DNA of 14,964 bases from Chloroflexota bacterium. GTDB lineage: Bacteria; Chloroflexota; Dehalococcoidia; Lucifugimonadales; Lucifugimonadaceae. Every line of letters starts with the position of its first letter. Positions within the stretch are counted from its first letter, which is position 1. The notes beneath the pieces are model-generated. The model worked only from the letters and a program-made list of their open reading frames with translations. It ran no database searches and was not told the origin of the DNA. The stretch spans positions 1 to 14,964 of the forward strand of contig PASL01000005.1 of NCBI GenBank assembly GCA_002712125.1, written 5' to 3'. This document shows positions 1 through 7,517 of the stretch, piece by piece. Position numbers and translations under genes: made by a program.

Positions 1-2
1 TT

Positions 3-56
3 TTACGAGTTAATGATACCTGCAAAGATGCAGAACAGTTAGTTATCATTGAATAA
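3..56 (+). CDS. C-terminal end of an unidentified gene (partial)
   Basis: The frame starting at base 3 is open from the window edge to TAA at 54-56 and encodes 17 residues ending in Val-Ile-Ile-Glu. Its last eight bases, TTGAATAA, contain the TTG start of the following kinase. The same stop/start junction appears at other gene boundaries in the window, which favours this frame over a competing one that ends at base 42. Too little is left to identify the protein. It is probably the upstream member of the same operon as the kinase. Confidence 0.45.
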   Translation, partial: LRVNDTCKDAEQLVIIE

Positions 57-1539
57 AGATTACTCACAATGTGTGCTTGTAATTGATATTGGTAGTTCAT
101 CTATCAAGACAAACTTATATTCAATGCAGGCACACTTACTATCTGAATTTTCTTCACAAATTTATCACTCTATTGATACCGATAAAAATGGAAAATTTAT
201 ACAAAATCCAGCCTTGTTGGTAAAAAAAATTGTCCAGTCAATTGATTTGACTTTGGATAAATCTAAGGGAAAAATAGGGAGAATTATGGCTGTTGGTGTT
301 GACTGTATGTCAAGCACGTTACTAGCAATAGATAAAGATGGCAAACCGCTAACTCCGGTATATTTATATTCAGATACTAGATCATTCAGGGAAGTTGAAA
401 AAATTCAAAAAAATTTTGATCCTGGTAAACTTTTTGATGATACTGGTGTTACTCAACATACATCATATATCCCTAGTAAAATCTTATGGATTAAGAAAAA
501 CTTAAAATATAATGTGGACAAATTTATAGATTTTTCTACATATTTTTATTCTGAAATTTTTGAAGATTTTCATTATGATTCGAGCTTTTCTATTGCTTCA
601 TGGAGTGGATTACTTGATAGAAAAAAATTAACTTGGCACAAAGAATTATGCTCTTATCTCCAAATAAATGAAAATAATTTACCTAATTTATATTCTTATG
701 ATAAAAAATGCCTGGGATTAAAAAAAGAATATAAAAACAGGTGGACTAAATTACGTGATATTCCTTTTTTTCTAGCAGTTGGTGATGGTTTATCTGCTAA
801 TATTGGTTCTGGGGCTACCAAAATTAATCGAATTGGCCTGACAATAGGTTCAACTGGTGCAATACGCTTATTACTTCCTAAATCTGATAAACAAATATTG
901 CCTGGTCTTTGGGAATATCAATTTACAGACAAATACTCTCTTTTAGGTGGATCTTTTTCAGAGGGGGGAAATATAATTTCCTGGGCTAAGGATAATCTAA
1001 AGTTATCAAACGTAAGCAATATAGATTCAATTTTAACAAATAAAAAACCAGCAGATCATGGAATTTCAATTTTACCTTTTTTTGGTGGTGAGAGATCAAT
1101 TGGCTGGAATGATAATGCCAAAGCTGTAATTAGTGGGCTAACCTTTTCCACTCAACCAGAAGATATTTTACAAGCAATGCTAGAATCACTTGCTATAAGA
1201 TTTTCTTTGGTATTAGATATGATTAAGAAATATTCTACTAAAGATTTTAATATTATTCTTTCTGGAGGAGTTTTTCGTAGATCAAACTGGTTTAAGCAAA
1301 CTTTATCAGACATACTTACACACCCTTTAGAAATTTTAGAAGAACCTGAAGAAACATCACGAGGTACCGCTATATTAGCTATCATGGGTATTACCAACAA
1401 TTTTGAATTTTCTAATTTTACAATTAAAAATACATCAATAATAAATCCCTCCAAAAATAATATAGATGTTTATTCTGAGGAAAAAATAAAACATATAGAA
1501 TTATATAAAAAAATGAATAATATAGACTATGATTTATAA
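49..1539 (+). CDS. gntK: FGGY-family carbohydrate kinase, probably gluconokinase
   Basis: ATP-dependent sugar kinase of 496 residues, the usual FGGY length. The N-terminal phosphate-binding motif DIGSSSIK is at residues 13-20, so the start must lie upstream of the first in-frame ATG (residue 26). TTG at 49 is the best candidate; GTG at 73 is possible. GDG at 245-247 carries the likely catalytic aspartate (D246), followed by the adenosine-site segments IGSTGAIR (267-273) and SGG (405-407). Segments around 286-312 (PGLWEY, LLGGSFSEGGN) and 344-364 (PFFGGERSIGWN, SGLTF) resemble the gluconokinase branch more than xylulokinase or glycerol kinase. The next gene overlaps it by 11 bases. Facing the gnd/rpiB/tal/pgi operon, it would supply 6-phosphogluconate to Gnd. 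The kinase family is firm; gluconate as substrate is inferred from these motifs and the neighbours. Confidence 0.8.
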   Translation: MNKDYSQCVLVIDIGSSSIKTNLYSMQAHLLSEFSSQIYHSIDTDKNGKFIQNPALLVKKIVQSIDLTLDKSKGKIGRIMAVGVDCMSSTLLAIDKDGKPLTPVYLYSDTRSFREVEKIQKNFDPGKLFDDTGVTQHTSYIPSKILWIKKNLKYNVDKFIDFSTYFYSEIFEDFHYDSSFSIASWSGLLDRKKLTWHKELCSYLQINENNLPNLYSYDKKCLGLKKEYKNRWTKLRDIPFFLAVGDGLSANIGSGATKINRIGLTIGSTGAIRLLLPKSDKQILPGLWEYQFTDKYSLLGGSFSEGGNIISWAKDNLKLSNVSNIDSILTNKKPADHGISILPFFGGERSIGWNDNAKAVISGLTFSTQPEDILQAMLESLAIRFSLVLDMIKKYSTKDFNIILSGGVFRRSNWFKQTLSDILTHPLEILEEPEETSRGTAILAIMGITNNFEFSNFTIKNTSIINPSKNNIDVYSEEKIKHIELYKKMNNIDYDL

Positions 1540-2473
1540 AATAGCCGTAATTGACGATTACCTAAATATAACAAAGGACCTGATTAATTGGTCAGAGATA
1601 CCAAATGCTAGGGTGGATTTTTATACTGATACACTTGCTGATAAAAAGGAATTTATTCGAAGGCTTCTCCCTTATAATATTATTGTAATTATTAGGGAAA
1701 GAAGTAAATTCACAAAAGATATACTTGAAAATTTACCAAATCTTTCATTGATTGCAGCAAGTGGTACAGGATTAGCTAATATAGACTTGCTGTCTGCTAA
1801 GAAAAACAATATCCATATATCTACTACCAAAGGTATTAGAAGTAGCTCAGGAGAAAGTACAGCTGAGGTAACTTGGGCATTAATTTTGGCACTTTCGAAG
1901 CAATTGGTCGTTCACCATAAAAATTTTACATATGGGATGTGGCAAAGTGAAAAAATTGATGAATTATATGGTAAAAAAATTGGGATTTTAGGATTAGGTC
2001 GCATTGGATTACGGGTTGCCAAAATTGCTCAAGTATTTGGAATGGAAGTCATAGGTTGGAGTCGAACAAAAAATAAAAAAAGAGCAGATATAAATAATAT
2101 TAGGTTAGTTGCCAAAGATGAGTTGTTTTCTGAATCCGATTATTTATCTGTTCATTTGAAATTATCAAAAGAGACTGTCAACTTTATTCGATTAAGAGAA
2201 ATGAAAATGATGAAAAAATCAGCATATATTATTAATACTGCAAGGGGTCCAATTGTAAATGAAAATGATCTTATATATGCATTAGAAAAAAAAATTATTT
2301 CAGGTGCAGGACTTGATGTTTTTGAAGTTGAACCTCTACCAAAAGAACATAAATTGGTTCACTTAGATAATGTGATTCTGAGTCCTCATCTTGGTTATGC
2401 TACTATTACAAATATTAAGGAATATATGGAAATTTCAAAAAATAATATTATTTCATTTTTAGATAATCAATAA
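1529..2473 (+). CDS. D-2-hydroxyacid dehydrogenase, NAD(P)-binding
   Basis: Oxidoreductase of 314 residues interconverting a 2-keto acid and its D-2-hydroxy acid. The Rossmann motif GLGRIG is at 155-160. The catalytic triad of the family is in place: Arg239 (NTARGP), Glu268 (DVFEVEP) and His287 (SPH). The family includes 3-phosphoglycerate dehydrogenase, glyoxylate/hydroxypyruvate reductase and 2-ketogluconate reductase. No C-terminal ACT or other regulatory domain is present, so this is the short form. It starts inside the kinase gene (11-base overlap), implying co-translation. Pairing with a gluconokinase makes 2-keto-gluconate reductase attractive, but that is inference; sequence alone does not settle the substrate. 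The gene ends one base before the converging small gene, with no terminator hairpin between them. Confidence 0.88.
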   Translation: MIYKIAVIDDYLNITKDLINWSEIPNARVDFYTDTLADKKEFIRRLLPYNIIVIIRERSKFTKDILENLPNLSLIAASGTGLANIDLLSAKKNNIHISTTKGIRSSSGESTAEVTWALILALSKQLVVHHKNFTYGMWQSEKIDELYGKKIGILGLGRIGLRVAKIAQVFGMEVIGWSRTKNKKRADINNIRLVAKDELFSESDYLSVHLKLSKETVNFIRLREMKMMKKSAYIINTARGPIVNENDLIYALEKKIISGAGLDVFEVEPLPKEHKLVHLDNVILSPHLGYATITNIKEYMEISKNNIISFLDNQ

Positions 2474-2474
2474 A

Positions 2475-2717
2475 TTATTCGGGAGTTCTTCCTTTTTCAT
2501 CTGAATGTCTGTCAACTCTTTCATTTATAATATCTCCCATAATTCTTCTTGCCTCGTCAATTATATCTATATCAGGGGCATTTTCATCATCTAACATTTC
2601 AGCTTCATCGATCCATCCCCATATTTCTTCTTGGGCTTCTCTTAACTCTTTCGCAGTCATCAGATTAAGTTTTAAGTTGTTAAGATGTACTGGGAAATTG
2701 TCAAACTTATTATCCAT
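2475..2717 (-). CDS. Small acidic protein of unknown function
   Basis: An 80-residue frame at the 3' end of the minus-strand operon. I do not recognise the family. It is strongly acidic in the middle (about residues 24-58, a run rich in Glu and Asp including AEMLDDENAPDIDIIDEA) and looks mostly helical. It has no signal peptide, membrane segment or cysteine pair. The ATG overlaps the end of gnd in the eight bases ATGGATAA, the same junction type as at rpiB/tal, which argues that it is really translated. It lies one base from the converging dehydrogenase gene. It may be a partner or modulator of an operon enzyme; there is no direct evidence for that. Confidence 0.65.
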   Translation of the reverse strand: MDNKFDNFPVHLNNLKLNLMTAKELREAQEEIWGWIDEAEMLDDENAPDIDIIDEARRIMGDIINERVDRHSDEKGRTPE

Positions 2718-3615
2718 TTTTTACTTCGTGCCCTCCAAAGCCTTTTCTCATTGCAGATAATACTTTACTGCTAATTGGATTAGTTTGCCTTGATCTAAAT
2801 CTGGCAAATAACGCTGCGGTTATTACAGGAGTAGGAACTCCTAATTCAATAGATTCTTCAATAGTCCATCTTCCTTCTCCAGAATCATCAACATATGAAC
2901 TGAAATTATCAAGGTTTTTATCATTATTTAATTCATCAGAAATTAAATCAATTAACCATGATTTAATTACGCTACCATCCTTCCAGTTATATACTATTTC
3001 TGAAATGTCTAGGTTATATTCAGATTTGTTTCTTAATAACTCAATACCTTCTGCAATAGCCTGCATCATTCCATATTCAATACCATTATGTATCATTTTG
3101 ACATAGTGTCCAGAACCACTTTTTCCTACGTACAAATTACCATTAGAATTTTTTGGTGTAAGTGAATTGAAAATAGGTCTTAATTTTTCGTATATATTTT
3201 TTTCTCCACCTATAGTTAGGCAATATCCATTTTTTAGCCCCCATATTCCCCCACTAGTTCCACAATCAACAAAATCAATATTTCGTAGCTTTGCTTCATT
3301 AAACCTTTCTCTGGTCAGTTTATAATTGGAGTTTCCTCCATCAATAATTATGTCTTTAGGTGATAAAATATTTAGGAGTTTCATAAAAGTATTTTGGGTT
3401 ATTTCTCCTGCTGGTAACATCATCCATACTATTTTAGGAGAAAAATCTAAAGTCTTAATTTCTTCAATAGAATTAATTATTTTTACACCAGATTTTTCTA
3501 TGATGTTGGTTTGATTTTTGTCAGAATCATATCCAATAACATTATGGTTGTCTTTAATTAACTTTTTGGCAATATTTCCTCCCATTTTCCCAAGCCCAAC
3601 AATAATTATATTCAT
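2710..3615 (-). CDS. gnd: 6-phosphogluconate dehydrogenase (decarboxylating), short NAD-type
   Basis: Oxidises and decarboxylates 6-phosphogluconate to ribulose-5-phosphate and CO2. At 301 residues it belongs to the short GntZ/YqeC-like class, not the 470-residue class. The nucleotide-binding motif GLGKMG is at 7-12. Asp30 at the end of the second strand (GYDSD) suggests NAD rather than NADP. Substrate-site motifs are IDGGNSN (91-97), DCGTSGGIWG (117-126) and the catalytic region YVKMIHNGIEY (171-181), with Lys173, Asn177 and Glu180. The helical C-terminal part has the expected GEGRWTIEES (247-256) and FARFRSR segments (270-276). ATG at 3615 follows an AGGAA ribosome-binding site and lies 10 bases after the previous stop. 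The kinase encoded nearby would supply its substrate. The family assignment is secure; cofactor preference is inferred from one residue. Confidence 0.93.
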   Translation of the reverse strand: MNIIIVGLGKMGGNIAKKLIKDNHNVIGYDSDKNQTNIIEKSGVKIINSIEEIKTLDFSPKIVWMMLPAGEITQNTFMKLLNILSPKDIIIDGGNSNYKLTRERFNEAKLRNIDFVDCGTSGGIWGLKNGYCLTIGGEKNIYEKLRPIFNSLTPKNSNGNLYVGKSGSGHYVKMIHNGIEYGMMQAIAEGIELLRNKSEYNLDISEIVYNWKDGSVIKSWLIDLISDELNNDKNLDNFSSYVDDSGEGRWTIEESIELGVPTPVITAALFARFRSRQTNPISSKVLSAMRKGFGGHEVKNG

Positions 3616-3625
3616 TCAATGATTC

Positions 3626-4486
3626 CTATAATAATTCATAAATCTTATTAGAATTTTCAAGATTATTATAAGTATTTAGTATATCCATTGAAATTGAGTT
3701 ACTAAAATCTTTTTCAGAAATTTTTTCATTAATATAGTCTTTTAGTACTAACTCATAATTATAGTCTGATATTACTACACCATTAATCCCGTAAGAATTT
3801 CCATAAATTTTCGGTTTGTTAAGATTTTTTTTATAAGCACTAGAGTTTCTTATTAGTATAGAATTTTTTCTATCATCCAAATGTATCATAGCGCTAGCAG
3901 TTGATATAAAGTCAGAATCGGTGTTATCACCAATAATCCATATATCAGGATTTATACTGAAATTATGTAGATTTTCTACTATATTAACTAACATAATTTT
4001 ATCTACATCGTTGTTTTCGCCAAAATTTCCCAAATCTTTTTCAGATGGTTTTATAACTAATTCTAATATAAGATTTGCGCCATTTTGCCTAATCTGATCA
4101 CAAACTAATTTTAGATCATAAAGTGGCTTGTAGCTTTTATCAATAATTTTGCTAACATCTAATTTTATTGTCTGATATTCATAATCAATATTTGTAGGTT
4201 TACGGTTGTTTTGGTTGATACCAGTAGATATATGATTACTCTTGGCTCTTAATATACTTGATTCACTAATATGATCATCTCCCAACAGTAAAAAACTTTC
4301 TTTATTTATGGATGTTTTAGTTAGTCCAATAATACTTTTGGTAATGATGTTATAAAAATCGGAAACTTTTTTATTAATTATTGAATCTTGTAATAAATCA
4401 GTATTAAATACCTTGTTTTTTATATCCAAGGGGTTGCTTATATCTACTAGAATATTATTAACGTTTTGTTGTTCGGACATAGTCAT
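3626..4486 (-). CDS. DUF2090 / IolC C-terminal aldolase-like TIM-barrel protein, diverged
   Basis: A 286-residue protein between pgi and gnd. From memory of the family, its layout matches DUF2090, the C-terminal half of IolC fusions and a class I aldolase-like barrel: a first strand ILVDISNPLDIKNKVF (12-27), FLLLGDD (65-71), LILELVIKPS (139-148), an INPDIWIIG strand (178-186), SILIRNSS (209-216), YGINGVVIS (232-240) and a C-terminal helix rich in charged residues. Residues I remember as conserved are changed: DHRGS is DISNP, the lysine of a PD-W-K motif is Ile184, and the late VGR motif is ISD. Loss or change of chemistry is therefore possible. ATG at 4486 lies two bases after pgi; ATG at 4480 is an alternative. 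The role in the pathway is unknown: sugar-phosphate aldolase or non-catalytic partner. The fold call is moderate, the function call weak. Confidence 0.6.
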   Translation of the reverse strand: MTMSEQQNVNNILVDISNPLDIKNKVFNTDLLQDSIINKKVSDFYNIITKSIIGLTKTSINKESFLLLGDDHISESSILRAKSNHISTGINQNNRKPTNIDYEYQTIKLDVSKIIDKSYKPLYDLKLVCDQIRQNGANLILELVIKPSEKDLGNFGENNDVDKIMLVNIVENLHNFSINPDIWIIGDNTDSDFISTASAMIHLDDRKNSILIRNSSAYKKNLNKPKIYGNSYGINGVVISDYNYELVLKDYINEKISEKDFSNSISMDILNTYNNLENSNKIYELL

Positions 4487-4488
4487 AA

Positions 4489-5952
4489 TTATACTCTCAG
4501 TCTTAGAACTCTTTTCGCAATTTTTTTCATAATATCATACTCACTCAAAGCTTGTGCATCAAGGATTTTAGATAATTCATAATATTTACTATTTTCATCC
4601 ACAATATAGTTGTTTTCAATAAAAATATAAGCAACATTTTTTATCCCTGACTTAAAAAATTGGCCTATAGAATGAAGATATCTTGGAGCTTCAAACACTA
4701 TGCACGATTTCTGATGTTCACTATAAATTATCTTTTGTATATTTTTTATTAAATTATGAGATTTTTGTGAGTTGTCACTATAGTTTAATATAACTACATA
4801 ATTAATTGTTGAATCGATTTTTAGAAGACTAAAATCATCATACTGGGATTCAACATTATTTTTTTTGATTAAGTATTTTTGAGTAAGATCTTTTGACTTT
4901 TGAACATTAGGCTGATCAAATGGGTTAACATTCATTAATTTTCCCATAATACTCACAGCCATTTGCCATTTGAAAAATTCCCCAGATATACAATTTGGAT
5001 TTTTTGGGAAATTAATAATTTTGATAGGTATATTATTGGCTAACAGTTTTTTTCCATAGGCTTGAGTTTTTTTATCAGGTTCAATAAGTAAAAATATTCT
5101 ATTTGATAGCCTAGTATTATCTAATTTATTATTTTCATTAACTATTGGTAGAAAACCTTCATTTTTTTTACCTAATGATTCTGATAAGAGTTGCTCTAGC
5201 CAAAGAGAAAAATTTTTTGTTTTTTTACTACTAATTATATTAATTATATTTAATTTGTTTTTGTAGCAACTCATTAGAAATGCTGCTAATTCTATGGCTG
5301 GATTTGAAAAATCGTTTTTTAAGCATTTTTGTTTCATAGTAATTGCATGTTTTTTAAGATCATCAATGTTATACCTTGCAAGATATGCGGGTAAAATTCC
5401 ATATTCACTTAGTGATGAATATCTTCCGCCTATATTATTTGCAGATTTAATATGCATAAAATATTTATTGTCATTTTTAGGATCTATATCTGAAATTTTG
5501 ATAATATTTTTTGTTTTGACAAATAAATTTTTTATAAAAAATTCTTCTAATGCTTTAGTTTCGACAGTTTCCCCAGATTTAGAACAAAAAATAAAAAGTG
5601 AATTTTTTATAATGATTTTTAGTTGGATTTTTTTGATATCTGCAACTTTTATAGTGTCTAGACAAAATATTTTGATTTTGTGATTATATTCAGAAAAGCC
5701 TAATAATGTTTTAGCTGATTCAATACTTCCGCCCATACCAATAAATATAATATTTTCAATTTTTTCGTCTACTATTTTATTTTTTACACGAATGAACTTT
5801 TCACTTATTTTTGTTATGTTTTCTGGAAGATCAATCCATCCTAAATACTTTCTCAGAGATTTATCCATAATAAAATTTTTTATGATTTCATCATTAATTA
5901 TTTTATCTTGAATTAAATTCGAATTTTCATTAATTTTTTTTAAATTTTTCAA
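4489..5952 (-). CDS. pgi: Glucose-6-phosphate isomerase (Tal-Pgi type isomerase half)
   Basis: Interconverts fructose-6-phosphate and glucose-6-phosphate. Two SIS-type sugar-isomerase domains carry GMGGS (72-76), SKSGET (124-129), GGRYS (175-179), ESLGK (258-262), NPFDQPNVQ (343-351) and LHSIGQ (426-431). At 487 residues with NPFDQPNVQ and LHS-GQ it resembles the Pgi half of bifunctional Tal-Pgi proteins rather than the 550-residue E. coli enzyme. The start is TTG at 5952, overlapping the tal stop as TTGA. The first in-frame ATG (residue 29) would cut into a segment that aligns with the Tal-Pgi linker (FIMDKSL...LGWIDLPE), so TTG is preferred. The protein is lysine- and isoleucine-rich, as expected from A+T-rich DNA. 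The function is confident. Confidence 0.92.
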   Translation of the reverse strand: MKNLKKINENSNLIQDKIINDEIIKNFIMDKSLRKYLGWIDLPENITKISEKFIRVKNKIVDEKIENIIFIGMGGSIESAKTLLGFSEYNHKIKIFCLDTIKVADIKKIQLKIIIKNSLFIFCSKSGETVETKALEEFFIKNLFVKTKNIIKISDIDPKNDNKYFMHIKSANNIGGRYSSLSEYGILPAYLARYNIDDLKKHAITMKQKCLKNDFSNPAIELAAFLMSCYKNKLNIINIISSKKTKNFSLWLEQLLSESLGKKNEGFLPIVNENNKLDNTRLSNRIFLLIEPDKKTQAYGKKLLANNIPIKIINFPKNPNCISGEFFKWQMAVSIMGKLMNVNPFDQPNVQKSKDLTQKYLIKKNNVESQYDDFSLLKIDSTINYVVILNYSDNSQKSHNLIKNIQKIIYSEHQKSCIVFEAPRYLHSIGQFFKSGIKNVAYIFIENNYIVDENSKYYELSKILDAQALSEYDIMKKIAKRVLRLRV

Positions 5953-7055
5953 CTTTTCAATTTTGATAATTTTTGATTTATTTTATCTATTAAAGAATCA
6001 TATGAATTACTAAACGCCTTAATTCCGTTTTGTAATAATTGAGAAGTTATTTCATCAAAATTTATTCCATTGTTTGATAAATTTTTCATATTTTCTTCTG
6101 CTTGTTCAATATTTTCTATTAGTGAATTATTTGGTTTTCCTGAAATTGAAAAATTATTAAAAGCTTCCAAAGGTATTGTATTAATTGTTTCTTCTCCTAC
6201 AAGATTGTCAAGGTATAAATTCTTATCATAGTCGGGATTTTTTACACTAGTGGATGCCCATAATGGTTTCTGTACTTTCGCGCCTGTACTATATAATGGG
6301 AAAAATGAACCTTGTCCATACAAGTTTTTATCAAAGATTTTTTTATATTCATTATAAGCTAACTTAGCATTTGAAATACCTATTTTCCCTCTTAAATCTG
6401 AATTTATATCAAGTAAATTATCAATAGCTGTATCAATTCTACTTATAAAAAAAGAAGCTACTGAACATACAGAATTAGTGCTACCTCGACCTAATTTTGC
6501 GTACTCCGTTAATCCATCTAAGTAGGCATAAGCCGTTTTTTTGTACTGTTCAACAGAAAATAAAAGTGTAATGTTTACATTTATTCCCTTAGAAATTAAT
6601 GTTTTAACAGCAATAAATCCTTCCTCAGTTCCAGGTACTTTTATCATTACGTTTGGCTCGTTGATTTTATTCCAGAGTCTTTGGGCTTGTTTTATTGTTG
6701 ATTCTGAATCATTTGCATATTGAGGTGAAACTTCAATGCTGACATACCCGTCATTAAAATTAGAAGATTGGTAAGTTTTACTTAATAAATTTGCGGCATT
6801 TTTTATATCTTCTACTGCTAATTTTTCAAAAATTTCCTCTGTATTTTTAGATGTTTTTGAATATTGAATAAGTGAAGAATCATAAGCATTTCCCTCGCCA
6901 ATAGCTTTATCAAAAATAGTTGGGTTAGAAGTTATTCCTGTTATACCATCATTAATTAGATTTTCAATTTTCCCAGATTCTATCATTTCTCGACTTATAG
7001 AATCTAACCATAATGACTGGCCCCTAGATTTTGTTAATTTAATTATTTTATTCAT
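5949..7055 (-). CDS. tal: Transaldolase
   Basis: Transfers a dihydroxyacetone unit between sugar phosphates in the non-oxidative pentose-phosphate pathway. Numbered from ATG at 7055 (368 residues), LWLD at 15-18 and the signature TSNPTIF at 42-48 are present. The Schiff-base lysine is Lys139 in KVPGT, followed by GINVNITLLFS (157-167). The length fits the longer TalB/Tal-Pgi subgroup with its C-terminal helical extension. A TTG nine bases upstream (7064) is an alternative start, but homologues begin close to this ATG. The ATG overlaps the rpiB stop in ATGAATAA, and the gene's own TGA overlaps the TTG of pgi, so rpiB, tal and pgi are translationally linked. The function is secure. Confidence 0.93.
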   Translation of the reverse strand: MNKIIKLTKSRGQSLWLDSISREMIESGKIENLINDGITGITSNPTIFDKAIGEGNAYDSSLIQYSKTSKNTEEIFEKLAVEDIKNAANLLSKTYQSSNFNDGYVSIEVSPQYANDSESTIKQAQRLWNKINEPNVMIKVPGTEEGFIAVKTLISKGINVNITLLFSVEQYKKTAYAYLDGLTEYAKLGRGSTNSVCSVASFFISRIDTAIDNLLDINSDLRGKIGISNAKLAYNEYKKIFDKNLYGQGSFFPLYSTGAKVQKPLWASTSVKNPDYDKNLYLDNLVGEETINTIPLEAFNNFSISGKPNNSLIENIEQAEENMKNLSNNGINFDEITSQLLQNGIKAFSNSYDSLIDKINQKLSKLKS

Positions 7056-7500
7056 TATTTTCAATCTTCTTTACTTTATCTAATCTTCTGATAAATCTAT
7101 CTTCGTTACTTTCTAATTTTGCTTCTATAAATGCAATTACTAATTCTTCTGCTAAAGCAGCTCCAACAACTCTTGCTCCTAGGCATAGTACATTCATATC
7201 ATCATGTTTGACACCCTGAGCCGCTGAATATGTATCATGACATAAACCGGCTCTAACTCCTTTAAATTTATTTGCAACTATATTTGCTCCAACCCCACTT
7301 CCGCAAACAATTATTCCTTTTTTTGCTGTGTTGTCTTGAACTGCCTTTGCTACCGGAGCAGCAAAGTCAGGGAAATCATCATCTGGATCATTTTCGTATG
7401 CACCCATATCTAAAACTTCATGGCCCATGCGACTAATTATTTTCATGATATCTTTTTTTAGTGGAAACCCACCATGGTCAAATCCTATTGCAATTTTCAT
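7048..7500 (-). CDS. rpiB: Ribose-5-phosphate isomerase B
   Basis: Interconverts ribose-5-phosphate and ribulose-5-phosphate, the Gnd product. Numbered from ATG at 7500 (150 residues), the N-terminus MKIAIGFDHGG is diagnostic, with Asp8 and His9. The catalytic cysteine is Cys66 in CGSGVGAN (66-73). HDTYSA (88-93) and KHDDMNVLCLGAR (98-110) complete the active site of the RpiB/LacAB family. The frame continues upstream to a TTG at 7530, but that would overlap the preceding lactonase gene and add ten residues before the canonical start. ATG at 7500 has AAGAAG just ahead of it. In the C-terminal GGRH-x-RR segment of many RpiB proteins the histidine position is Phe136 (DRFIRR). Galactose- or allose-6-phosphate isomerase activity is the alternative; the operon favours RpiB. 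Confidence 0.92.
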   Translation of the reverse strand: MKIAIGFDHGGFPLKKDIMKIISRMGHEVLDMGAYENDPDDDFPDFAAPVAKAVQDNTAKKGIIVCGSGVGANIVANKFKGVRAGLCHDTYSAAQGVKHDDMNVLCLGARVVGAALAEELVIAFIEAKLESNEDRFIRRLDKVKKIENNE

Positions 7501-7517
7501 ATTTCTTCTTTCTTTTT

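Noticed and set aside
3..42. Alternative upstream coding frame ending at TAG 40-42
   Set aside because: It is also open to the left edge, but the frame ending at 56 fits the 8-base stop/start junction seen elsewhere, so it was preferred; certainty is limited by length.
2440..2500. Possible bidirectional terminator between the converging dehydrogenase and small-protein genes
   Set aside because: No stem with a plausible loop and T-run could be found; the stops are one base apart, so any termination must occur inside the genes or by a factor.
3626..4486. OpcA, the glucose-6-phosphate dehydrogenase assembly protein
   Set aside because: The position in a tal-pgi-gnd operon suggested it, but the strand pattern and C-terminal segments look like a DUF2090 barrel, and no zwf is present in the window.
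5294..5683. A 129-codon plus-strand open frame inside pgi
   Set aside because: It is antisense to well-conserved Pgi motifs, and its hydrophobic composition is what antisense A+T-rich DNA produces; no ribosome-binding site or family similarity.
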